From positions 1 to 64,000 of the forward strand of contig JAHDLO010000031.1 of NCBI GenBank assembly GCA_018432235.1: DNA of 64,000 nucleotides, read 5' to 3'. The stretch is from Clostridiaceae bacterium. Its GTDB lineage: Bacteria > Bacillota > Clostridia > Peptostreptococcales > Natronincolaceae. Numbering within the stretch: the first letter of the stretch is position 1; every line of letters starts with the position of its first letter. A program made the translations under genes and the position numbers. Shown here one piece after another: positions 24,532-31,286 of the stretch. The notes under the pieces are model-generated. The model worked only from the letters and a program-made list of their open reading frames with translations. It ran no database searches and had not been told where the DNA came from.

Positions 24532-25526
24532 TGAACCGTATTTTAAATCTAATTAGGCAGGATATTGCCACCGCCCTTCGTGATAATCTAATTATATATA
24601 TGCTGATAGCACCACTATTGATAGCCTTTGGCATGAAGCTGTTTATCCCTTCAGTAGAGCAGGCCGGTCTAAGCTTTGCAGTGGCCGATAGTGCCAGTCA
24701 TCAATTGGTTGAACAGCTGCAGGCGTATGGAACCGTAGAGCTGATAAAGGAGTCGGAGCTTCAAGGCAGAGTAGAAAAAACCGACACCATAGCAGGTATT
24801 ATAGAAAAGGATAATCGTATTACCATTATATTTGAAGGCAATGAGCCCCAACAGCTTATTGAGACGTATAAAGCGGTTATAGAGGAAGTCACTTCAAAGC
24901 AGAGCTTTGCTGAGATAACCCATAGGAGCCTCGGTAAGGAGGGCTCAATATTGAATGAGCTATTGACCATAACCATGCTGATGATGGCTATGCTAATCGG
25001 AAGTATAGTTTCAGGCTTCAATATTGTTGCTGAAAGAGATACCAAGGCAATAAATGCAATAGCGGTATCGCCCCTGACGGCCCTTCAATTCATAACGGCA
25101 AGGGGACTTTTGGCAAGTCTTGCGGCGACTGCCTGTGCAATTGGTACCAGCCTTATTATGGCAGGAACAGGAATTAATTATCTTCAGCTGACGGTCATAC
25201 TTTTGTTGTCATCCCTGTTAACAACACTGTTGGCATTGATAGTAGGCGCATCAGCCACAAATCAAATAGGGGCTATTGCCATGATAAAGCTGTTGACGCC
25301 AATATATCTGGGATTGCCAATATTGGCCTTCTTCCTACCGGATAGATTTAAATATTTATTCTATTGGCTGCCGAATTATTGGCAATTCCAAGCACTAGGT
25401 AATATCTATTTTAGATTTCCCCTAAATGTTAGCTTATGGCATGCAACACTCATCACTCTTGGCTTGAGTGGTATATATATCCTTGCATTCAGCAAATTTG
25501 CAGGTAAAAAGCTTAATCTTCGTTAA
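24531..25526 (+). CDS. ABC-2 type permease, subunit 2
   Basis: The protein has 331 residues and the same layout as the preceding permease: an N-terminal helix (LIIYMLIAPLLIAFGMKLFI), an extracytoplasmic domain to ~residue 145, then five helices. The coupling loop AERDTKAINAIAVSPLTALQ lies after the second helix. Sequence divergence from subunit 1 indicates a heterodimeric channel. It is followed 14 bases later by a 40-residue membrane peptide. Confidence 0.88.
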   Translation: MNRILNLIRQDIATALRDNLIIYMLIAPLLIAFGMKLFIPSVEQAGLSFAVADSASHQLVEQLQAYGTVELIKESELQGRVEKTDTIAGIIEKDNRITIIFEGNEPQQLIETYKAVIEEVTSKQSFAEITHRSLGKEGSILNELLTITMLMMAMLIGSIVSGFNIVAERDTKAINAIAVSPLTALQFITARGLLASLAATACAIGTSLIMAGTGINYLQLTVILLLSSLLTTLLALIVGASATNQIGAIAMIKLLTPIYLGLPILAFFLPDRFKYLFYWLPNYWQFQALGNIYFRFPLNVSLWHATLITLGLSGIYILAFSKFAGKKLNLR

Positions 25527-25540
25527 AGGGAGGGTTGATT

Positions 25541-25663
25541 ATGGGCTTGAATTGGTATTGGTGGGTTTTAATCGGAGCAGTCGTATTGGTTGGCGGATAT
25601 GTAAAGATAAAGCTTCTGAAGAAGCTAATGCAGAAAAAGAATGACGATATCGACAATGATTAG
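25541..25663 (+). CDS. 40-residue single-pass membrane peptide in exporter operon
   Basis: This is a very short ORF with a strong GGGAGGG site 7 bases ahead of its ATG. It encodes MGLNWYWWVLIGAVVLVGGY, one hydrophobic helix with aromatic residues at the start, then a basic and acidic tail ending KKNDDIDND. It directly follows the second permease with no promoter between them. Small single-helix peptides of this kind often stabilise or regulate a transporter. Homologs were not searched. The position and ribosome site are the main evidence that it is real. Confidence 0.7.
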   Translation: MGLNWYWWVLIGAVVLVGGYVKIKLLKKLMQKKNDDIDND

Positions 25664-25668
25664 AGAAG

Positions 25669-25695
25669 GAACAAGTCAGGGAACTCCTGGCTTGT
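25669..25695 (+). repeat. Duplicated terminator hairpin, left copy
   Basis: A 27-base sequence (GAACAAGTCAGG ... CCTGGCTTGT) is identical to 25920-25946. It contains an ACAAGTCAGG/CCTGGCTTGT stem. This copy lacks the T run and is followed by the palindromic insert. Confidence 0.85.
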
Positions 25696-25919
25696 GAACT
25701 TGTAAACAAACCCTAAGATTTTTAAACTACGTAAATCCGCTCCGAACAAAAAGAAGGAATGAGCTTAAAGCTAATCCTAAATTTCCAAAACTCACTTCGT
25801 TTCAAACAGTTGAAAATTCTTAACGGATTAGCTTACGCTCTTTTTATTTTAACTACGCTAATTATTTACTTAAGTTTAAAAATTTGGGTTTGTAGGTTGT
25901 ACATGATTTAAGTCTATCT
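25696..25919. mobile_element. Palindromic MITE-like insert between terminator copies
   Basis: This 224-base non-coding segment has imperfect ends in inverted orientation (ACAAACCCTAAGATTTTTAAAC at 25706-25727 against 25874-25893, 2-base gap). A nested inverted pair lies inside (AAAAAG..GAGC..TAA..CTAATCC at ~25750-25780 against GGATTAGCTTACGCTCTTTTT at ~25827-25850). The whole could fold as one long hairpin. The flanking 27-base duplication suggests insertion or duplication through the terminator. There is no ORF and no recognised transposase family. Confidence 0.5.
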
Positions 25920-25946
25920 GAACAAGTCAGGGAACTCCTGGCTTGT
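25920..25946 (+). terminator. Duplicated terminator hairpin, right copy
   Basis: Same 27 bases as the left copy, but here the stem is followed directly by seven T residues, making it a complete intrinsic terminator for the exporter operon. Confidence 0.8.
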
Positions 25947-26047
25947 TTTTTTGATGTTTACTGACATGGAATAAGCCACAGCAATTAACATAAACTATGC
26001 TAGTAAGATAAAAGAACCCATAGGATGAGGAGATTGAAGGAGATATA

Positions 26048-26542
26048 ATGACGGATATCAATATACATATCATTATTAGTGTGCTGTTTATGCTGGCGGG
26101 GGTGGCTGGAATTTTTGTTTCAGGTCTTCCCGGCACCATTTTTGTTTTTGTCGGCATTGCCTATTATAGCTGGACAACAAATTTTACAATTATATCTATC
26201 AGGCTACTGATATTATTTGGTATACTTACTGTAATAAGCATGGCACTGGATTATTTGAGCTCTATTATTAGCGTAAAGCGGCTTGGGATAACCCAGAAGG
26301 GCATGTGGGGTATGATATTGGGGGGAATCCTTGGCTTTCTCATACTCAATGTGGTAGGAATGGTTGCCGGACAGTTTCTGGGGGTAGTGGCAGGAGAGCT
26401 GATATCGGGAAAAAAGCTATTTTCTTCAATTAAAGCGGGGGGCATAACTATAATCGGTTATTTTGCTGGAATAGTCATAAATATAGTTGCTGTGGCTGTA
26501 ATGCTGGGATATCTTATTTACAGGGCATTGAGCATGGGTTAG
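26048..26542 (+). CDS. DUF456 family membrane protein
   Basis: The protein has 164 residues. It has four to five membrane helices with the DUF456 pattern: SGLPGTIFVFVGIAYY near residue 25-40, ALDYLSS near 67, and glycine-rich repeats GMWGMILGGILGFLIL and GMVAGQFLGVVAGELI. The function of the family is unknown. GAAGGAGATATA precedes the ATG. It is followed 29 bases later by the EamA transporter on the same strand. Confidence 0.87.
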   Translation: MTDINIHIIISVLFMLAGVAGIFVSGLPGTIFVFVGIAYYSWTTNFTIISIRLLILFGILTVISMALDYLSSIISVKRLGITQKGMWGMILGGILGFLILNVVGMVAGQFLGVVAGELISGKKLFSSIKAGGITIIGYFAGIVINIVAVAVMLGYLIYRALSMG

Positions 26543-26571
26543 ATACTTTATAAAGGCATGGGGGATGATTT

Positions 26572-27465
26572 ATGCGGAAGATAAATGTATATATGATATT
26601 AATGCTGGGGGTGTTGGGTGTTTCCTTTTCAGCTATATTTATAAGAAGCACTGAAGCGCCTGCAGGGGTGATTGCATTTTATCGAATGCTCATAACCACT
26701 TTATTATTCCTGCCCTTTAGCCTAAGTAAGGGAAGCGGAGAGCTGAAAGCCCTTAGCAGCAAAGATTATTTATGGTGTATGCTAAGCGGCTGCTTTTTGG
26801 CTCTGCACTTTATAACATGGATCAGCTCACTAGAGTATACAACCGTAGCTGCATCTACGGTGTTAGTCAGCCTAACGCCGGTATTCACAGCCCTGATAGG
26901 CTTCTTGATTTTTAGGGAGAAGCTAAGCAACAGAGGGGTCGTAGGTATGGCTGTAGCCATAGCTGGCAGTGCTATTATGGGGTTAAGCAATTTGCAGCTG
27001 GGGGCAGGTAGCCTTCTGGGAGACTGCTTAGCTCTTTCCGGTGCATTCTTTGGTGCTTTATATATCACGATCGGCAGAGGAATGAGAAGCAAGATTTCGA
27101 CATTAACCTATGGCTTTTTGGTCTATGGCAGCTGCAGTCTGCTGTTGTTAATAATAAACTTGGTGATGAAGACGCCAATATTCATATATGGTATAAAGGA
27201 TTATTTGCTGTTTTTAGGTATGGCAGTATTTTGCACAATAGGCGGCCACACAATATTTAACTGGTCCCTTAAATATCTAGAGGCCAATAGAGTATCCACC
27301 TTTATGCTGGGGGAGCCTATTGGCGCTACCATCTGGGCAGCTCTGCTATTAAAGGAGTTTCCCGATGGCGGACAGCTTTTAAGCTCATTGGTCATTCTTT
27401 TGGGGCTGTATATATTCATATATTCAGCCATAAAGGAAAGCAAGGAGCAGCAAATAGCAGCTTAA
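26572..27465 (+). CDS. EamA/DMT-superfamily transporter
   Basis: The protein has 297 residues with ten membrane helices in two EamA repeats (first ~5-137, second ~150-285). Typical family segments are SFSAIFIRSTEAPAGVIAFY at the start and FNWSLKYLEANRVSTFMLGE with GEPIGA in the second repeat. Such proteins export metabolites or amino acids; the substrate cannot be read from the sequence. It shares an apparent transcript with the DUF456 gene and ends in a strong terminator. Confidence 0.9.
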   Translation: MRKINVYMILMLGVLGVSFSAIFIRSTEAPAGVIAFYRMLITTLLFLPFSLSKGSGELKALSSKDYLWCMLSGCFLALHFITWISSLEYTTVAASTVLVSLTPVFTALIGFLIFREKLSNRGVVGMAVAIAGSAIMGLSNLQLGAGSLLGDCLALSGAFFGALYITIGRGMRSKISTLTYGFLVYGSCSLLLLIINLVMKTPIFIYGIKDYLLFLGMAVFCTIGGHTIFNWSLKYLEANRVSTFMLGEPIGATIWAALLLKEFPDGGQLLSSLVILLGLYIFIYSAIKESKEQQIAA

Positions 27466-27476
27466 AATAATACAAT

Positions 27477-27524
27477 AAGGCTCATATTTCATGGCAAGTG
27501 CCTACGAAATATGGGCTTTTTTTT
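27477..27524 (+). terminator. Terminator after the EamA gene
   Basis: AAGGCTCATATTTC (27477-27490) pairs with GAAATATGGGCTTT (27506-27519) and leads into a T run. The loop itself can form GGCA/TGCC. Confidence 0.85.
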
Positions 27525-27609
27525 GTTCTCTTTTTTTGCATAAGCGACAGCTCAAAAAGCATATCTTCATAGATAGGACCCGCACAAATTTCCTAGTGAA
27601 TTGACTATT

Positions 27610-27745
27610 TTAAAATTAGGAGTAGCAACGAGGAAAAATTTTTCAATACAAGGTGGAGGAGGAAGTAATATCGAACATATTGCGACTGACGACAACGCAG
27701 TCCTGAAGAAATTTAACCGATGCTGAACTAAGAATTAAGGTGGTC
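27610..27745. ncRNA. Candidate structured intergenic RNA or repeat
   Basis: AATTAGGAGTAGCAACGAGG..AAATTTTTC (from ~27616) pairs imperfectly with GAAGAAATTTAACCGATGCTGAACTAAGAATT (ending ~27737), with a purine-rich GGTGGAGGAGGAAG bulge and a CATATTGCGACTGACGACAACGCAG middle. It lies ahead of lepB. Clostridial genomes carry dispersed hairpins of this general look (my recollection), but there is only one copy in this window and no family can be named. Confidence 0.35.
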
Positions 27746-27824
27746 AAGGTACTAGCCATAATAAATAAAGTTATTATGGTTAATACTTAATACTAATACT
27801 CAAAATGGGATGGGATGGGATGCT

Positions 27825-28364
27825 ATGAAGAAATTTAAAGAATTTTTAATAGATAAGATTAAACTGCTGGTTGTCGCCCTCGTAATAGCACTTTTGATAG
27901 ATAAATTTTTCTTTAGCTTCGCTGTAGTAGAAGGTCAGTCCATGTATCCTACACTGAATACAAAGGACAGAATACTGGTTGTAAAGCTGCCGGTTATCAG
28001 CAGGCATCCAGAGGTAGGAGATATTGTTATATTCAATCCTCCCCACCTGCTGGAGGAGGAGCTGTTTATAAAAAGGGTTGTGGCGAGGTCAGGCGATACC
28101 TTTAAAATAGCTGATGGCATTATTTACATAAACGATGAGAGGCTGGAGGAGGCATATGTTGCCAAAGAGGCATTTATGGACAAGGGCTATAGTATTTTGG
28201 AGGGGACAGTGCCGGAGGGAATGATATTTGTGATGGGGGACAATAGAAATGACAGCAATGATAGCCGCAGCTTCGGCTTCGTCGAAATTGATCATATCAA
28301 GGGCAAGGCATTAGTCAGAATATGGCCCCTTAAGGAAGTACAGGTTTTTCTGAATCCCTATTAG
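27825..28364 (+). CDS. lepB: Signal peptidase I
   Basis: The protein has 179 residues from the ATG giving MKKFKEFLIDK; an in-frame ATG 15 bases earlier has no better ribosome site. It is a single-pass membrane protease that removes signal peptides outside the membrane. The N-terminal helix covers ~12-30. The catalytic serine is S39 in VEGQSMYPTL, the general base is K83 in FIKRVVARSGD, and box E is GDNRNDSNDSRSFG near 140. It is the short Gram-positive type. It is monocistronic with no nearby secretion genes. Confidence 0.93.
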   Translation: MKKFKEFLIDKIKLLVVALVIALLIDKFFFSFAVVEGQSMYPTLNTKDRILVVKLPVISRHPEVGDIVIFNPPHLLEEELFIKRVVARSGDTFKIADGIIYINDERLEEAYVAKEAFMDKGYSILEGTVPEGMIFVMGDNRNDSNDSRSFGFVEIDHIKGKALVRIWPLKEVQVFLNPY

Positions 28365-28445
28365 CATGGTATAATAGTACTTGAGGAAATTGCTTAGTAA
28401 GATGAGTTTAATTTCCTCAATCGATATATAATAGGGGGTTAAAGG

Positions 28446-29474
28446 ATGCAGCTAAAGACTGAAATAACAGCATATGCTAAGGCCATTGGAATAGATTTAA
28501 TTGGCTTTATAAAAGCGGAGCCCTTTAACGAGCTAAGGCCCATCCTTGAGGACAGAAAAAATAAGGGACACCTTTCAGGCTTTGAGGAGGCGGACATTGA
28601 GCTTAGAATAAACCCCTTAAAGACCATGGAAAACGCTAAATCCATCATTGTTATCGGACAGGCTTACTATATAGACGACACAAGACTTTCAAATGAAGAG
28701 CCTCAGCTATACGGAGAGCTGGCCCGGACGGCCTGGGGAAGGGATTATCATATCGTACTGAAGGAAAAGCTGGAGGCTCTGGGAAAATACATCGAGGGCT
28801 TAGAACCGAAGCTTGAATATAAGGCCTTTGCTGATACAGGGCCCTTAGTAGACCGCTATCTGGCCTACAGGGCGGGTCTAGGCTGGTATGGCTACAATAA
28901 TGCGCTGATAAATAAAGATTATGGCTCATGGTTCTTCATAGGCTATATGCTGACAAATATTGAAATAGAGGGGGATGCTCCCCTTGAAGATAAATGCATG
29001 GGCTGTCGAGGCTGTATTGAAGCTTGTCCAGGGAAGGCACTGGAGGAGGGTCAGGGCTTTAATGCGAAAAAATGCCTGTCCTATCTGCTGCAGACCAAGG
29101 AAGAGCTTACGGAAGAAGAACGAATAAAGCTTGGTAACAGGCTATACGGCTGTGATATATGCCAGCAGGTCTGTCCCCATAATAAAGGCATAAAGGAGGC
29201 CACCTCAGAGGATTTCGTCCCAAAGGAGCTGTTGTATAAGGTCAATATAGAAGAGCTGCTGAAGCTGACAAATAAAGAGTTTCAAAAGCTTTTCAGTACA
29301 AACGCCTCCGGATGGCGAGGGAAAAAGATACTACAGAGAAACGCCATCATAGCACTGGGGAATCTGAAGGATAAACGGGCAATACCCCTACTGCAGACCT
29401 TGCTGGAGGACCCGAGGGAGGATATTAGGGCGTATGCTAGATGGGCTTTGGAGAGGATAGCGGGGAAGTGGTAG
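28446..29474 (+). CDS. queG: QueG, epoxyqueuosine reductase
   Basis: The protein has 342 residues. It reduces epoxyqueuosine to queuosine in tRNA using cobalamin and two [4Fe-4S] clusters. The catalytic region is ADTGPLVDRYLAYRAGLGWY (~134-153). Cluster ligands are in CMGCRGCIEACPGKAL (~180-195) and CDICQQVCPHN (~238-248). HEAT-like repeats end the protein (NAIIALGNLKDKRAIPLLQT). The cobalamin need connects it functionally to the B12 operon 18 kb away. No queuosine-synthesis genes adjoin it. Confidence 0.94.
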   Translation: MQLKTEITAYAKAIGIDLIGFIKAEPFNELRPILEDRKNKGHLSGFEEADIELRINPLKTMENAKSIIVIGQAYYIDDTRLSNEEPQLYGELARTAWGRDYHIVLKEKLEALGKYIEGLEPKLEYKAFADTGPLVDRYLAYRAGLGWYGYNNALINKDYGSWFFIGYMLTNIEIEGDAPLEDKCMGCRGCIEACPGKALEEGQGFNAKKCLSYLLQTKEELTEEERIKLGNRLYGCDICQQVCPHNKGIKEATSEDFVPKELLYKVNIEELLKLTNKEFQKLFSTNASGWRGKKILQRNAIIALGNLKDKRAIPLLQTLLEDPREDIRAYARWALERIAGKW

Positions 29475-29505
29475 TTTAAAACTGAAAAATAGAATATGAG
29501 TTCAT

Positions 29506-29537
29506 AAAAAACGGTGTAACAAAACACTGTTTTTTTT
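29506..29537 (+). terminator. Terminator after queG
   Basis: AAAAACGGTGT (29506-29516) pairs with ACACTGTTTTT, one wobble, loop AACAAA region, followed by eight or more T residues. Confidence 0.85.
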
Positions 29538-29551
29538 ATTGGGAAAATTAT

Positions 29552-29625
29552 TTCGACAAATAGAAATAGGATTTATCTATAACTATACTTATAAAAATGT
29601 AACAGTTGGTCGAAAAAGGTCGACA
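29552..29625. promoter_or_regulatory. Cluster of Spo0A-box-like sequences
   Basis: TTCGACA (29552-29558) is a perfect reverse form of the Spo0A box TGTCGAA. GGTCGAA (29608-29614) and GTCGACA (29619-29625) are one-mismatch versions in opposite orientations, close together. They lie ~200 bases upstream of the small exported protein gene. The rest of the AT-rich leader up to 29820 shows no clear promoter. Confidence 0.4.
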
Positions 29626-29830
29626 AATATATTGTTAATTGATAATTAAGTAGGAAGGAAAATGCAATATACTGTAGAATTTTCACATTTATTGTTTTTA
29701 TATACATGTTAAATAAGACGTAAGTAACATTGTTCTAAAATTTTTAAATGTTACATTGCAAGTTACAGATTAGCATTTAGCATCTGCAATTATTTTTAAA
29801 AAATAATAATAAATATCAAGGAGGGTCAGC

Positions 29831-30022
29831 ATGGTAACCAAAAAGCATAAGGGTTTAATTTCAATTATTTTGATTGTACTACTTTTTATTTCAGCTTTAA
29901 GTATACCGTTTTCTACGGCATATACTTCTTATGAAGAGGAAGACTCTAATGGATATGAGTCTATTGATGGCATTGAAAATGAGGGTGATATTGGATTAGA
30001 TTCTGGTATCAAAGAAGGTTAG
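29831..30022 (+). CDS. Small exported or membrane-anchored acidic protein
   Basis: The protein has 63 residues. KKHKG is followed by a hydrophobic stretch (LISIILIVLLFISALSIPFS) and then a strongly acidic tail rich in Glu, Asp, Gly and Ser. It could be a signal peptide with a ~30-residue secreted peptide or a single-pass membrane protein. AAGGAGGG sits 6 bases before the ATG, so translation is likely. No bacteriocin leader motif is seen. Possible Spo0A boxes upstream hint at stationary-phase control (inference). Confidence 0.65.
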   Translation: MVTKKHKGLISIILIVLLFISALSIPFSTAYTSYEEEDSNGYESIDGIENEGDIGLDSGIKEG

Positions 30023-30043
30023 GTAAATTATTTTATCTCTTTT

Positions 30044-30256
30044 ATGTGTGGAACTCCATTTAGAAAAAACATTCGGACAGATTTAGTAATTCTACAAATT
30101 GGAGGGTTGCTAGGATTGATATCTGGGATTATTGGATATAAGTACAACTTGTATTTATTTAATATTAGTCTCGTAATAATATTTTTTATAGGAACATATG
30201 CTGTTTTGGGATTATACTACATGAAAATATGGATACATTCCAAGTTAAAGACATAA
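30044..30256 (+). CDS. Small two-helix membrane protein (weakly supported)
   Basis: The protein has 70 residues with two hydrophobic segments (VILQIGGLLGLISGIIG and FNISLVIIFFIGTYAVLGLY) between basic ends. It begins 21 bases after the small acidic exported protein on the same strand. No good ribosome site lies just ahead of the ATG; the nearest purine stretch is ~20 bases upstream. The paired layout (small acidic exported peptide, then small basic membrane protein) could be functional, but I recognise neither. Confidence 0.45.
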   Translation: MCGTPFRKNIRTDLVILQIGGLLGLISGIIGYKYNLYLFNISLVIIFFIGTYAVLGLYYMKIWIHSKLKT

Positions 30257-30506
30257 TAACAGTAGTTAATATGACAGAGATTAACTTCTTAACAATTAAG
30301 TTAATATTATTAAATCGATGTCTTGGTTACTTCGTCATTCACACTTCTGTATATGTGTTCCTTATTATTCCCTGATAGCACGGGAAAAAATTAACTATTA
30401 GGCTAAGATCAAAAATACGACTATGCCCTATAGCTCTTGATAAGTCTATATATCCATCAAGAAAAAATGTAACAAAACAAAAACATTAAAATATTACAAA
30501 ATTTCC

Positions 30507-30535
30507 TTGCATGACCATCTTCCCTAGTCTATAAT
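30507..30535 (+). promoter_or_regulatory. Promoter of the heptad-repeat gene
   Basis: TTGCAT (30507-30512), 17 bases, TATAAT (30530-30535), 30 bases before the start codon. Nothing else is recognised in the 300-base gap that precedes it. Confidence 0.7.
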
Positions 30536-30564
30536 TATATTATAAACGTTTGAGGGGTGAATCT

Positions 30565-31137
30565 ATGGAGGAACTACTGAAGCAATTAGTGGGTGAGGTA
30601 AGCAAGATTAATGTAAGACTAGACAGCATCGATCATAGACTAGATAGAATGGACCTGAGATTTGACAACGTAGATCAGAGACTAGACAAAGTAGATCAGC
30701 GACTAGACAAAGTAGATCAGCGACTAGATAATGTAGACCAAAGACTCGACAATATAGATCAGCGACTAGATAACGTAGACCAGAGACTTGATAAAGTAGA
30801 TCAAAGACTAGATAAGGTAGACCAAAGACTCGACAAAGTAGACCAGAGACTTGACAAAGTAGATCAGCGACTCGACAACGTAGACCAAAGACTTGACAAC
30901 GTAGACCAAAGACTTGACAAAGCAGATCAAAGATTTGACAGCATTGAAAATAAACTGGATGCAGTTATTGAACAGACAGCAATACTTACAGAATTTAGAG
31001 CCGAGACTCAAAAAAGTCTGACTAAAATACAACGTAACATGGAATACTTAGTTCACAAGACCTTTGAACAAGAAAGTGAAATATACCACATGAAGAAGGA
31101 ACTCAATCAAATTGCCGATAGGGTTGCTGAGGAGTAG
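30565..31137 (+). CDS. Heptad-repeat coiled-coil protein
   Basis: The protein has 190 residues from the ATG after GAGGGGTGA. Residues ~36-122 are 13 nearly perfect seven-residue units of the form VDQRLDK/N, encoded by 21-base DNA repeats with silent and K/N variation. Degenerate units precede (IDHRLDRMDLRFD) and follow (SIENKLDAVIEQT), then ~65 residues of ordinary helix. The pattern predicts one long parallel coiled coil. Similar proteins are common in Clostridia and phages, without a known role. Unit number is likely to vary between strains through slippage. Confidence 0.8.
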   Translation: MEELLKQLVGEVSKINVRLDSIDHRLDRMDLRFDNVDQRLDKVDQRLDKVDQRLDNVDQRLDNIDQRLDNVDQRLDKVDQRLDKVDQRLDKVDQRLDKVDQRLDNVDQRLDNVDQRLDKADQRFDSIENKLDAVIEQTAILTEFRAETQKSLTKIQRNMEYLVHKTFEQESEIYHMKKELNQIADRVAEE

Positions 31138-31171
31138 GGCATATGTTTTTGATAATTTGATGATGCATTAG

Positions 31172-31202
31172 ATACGATAGGCCAGCCCTATCGTATTTTT
31201 TT
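31172..31202 (+). terminator. Terminator after the heptad-repeat gene
   Basis: ATACGATAGG (31172-31181) pairs perfectly with CCTATCGTAT (31187-31196) around CCAGC, followed by a T run. Confidence 0.88.
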
Positions 31203-31286
31203 GCAGAAAACTGTGTAGGATTCCTCGTCCGCTGAATACCATGATAGTAAGTGCAAAATTCAGTCTGCAGATGGGAGGGAGAATTC

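Noticed and set aside
25669..25946. Phage or ICE attachment sites (attL/attR) from the 27-bp direct repeat
   Set aside because: The 224 bases between hold no integrase or cargo, and the repeat is itself a terminator stem.
30808..31032. 74-codon minus-strand frame inside the heptad-repeat gene
   Set aside because: It is the antisense of the 21-bp repeats and has no ribosome site.
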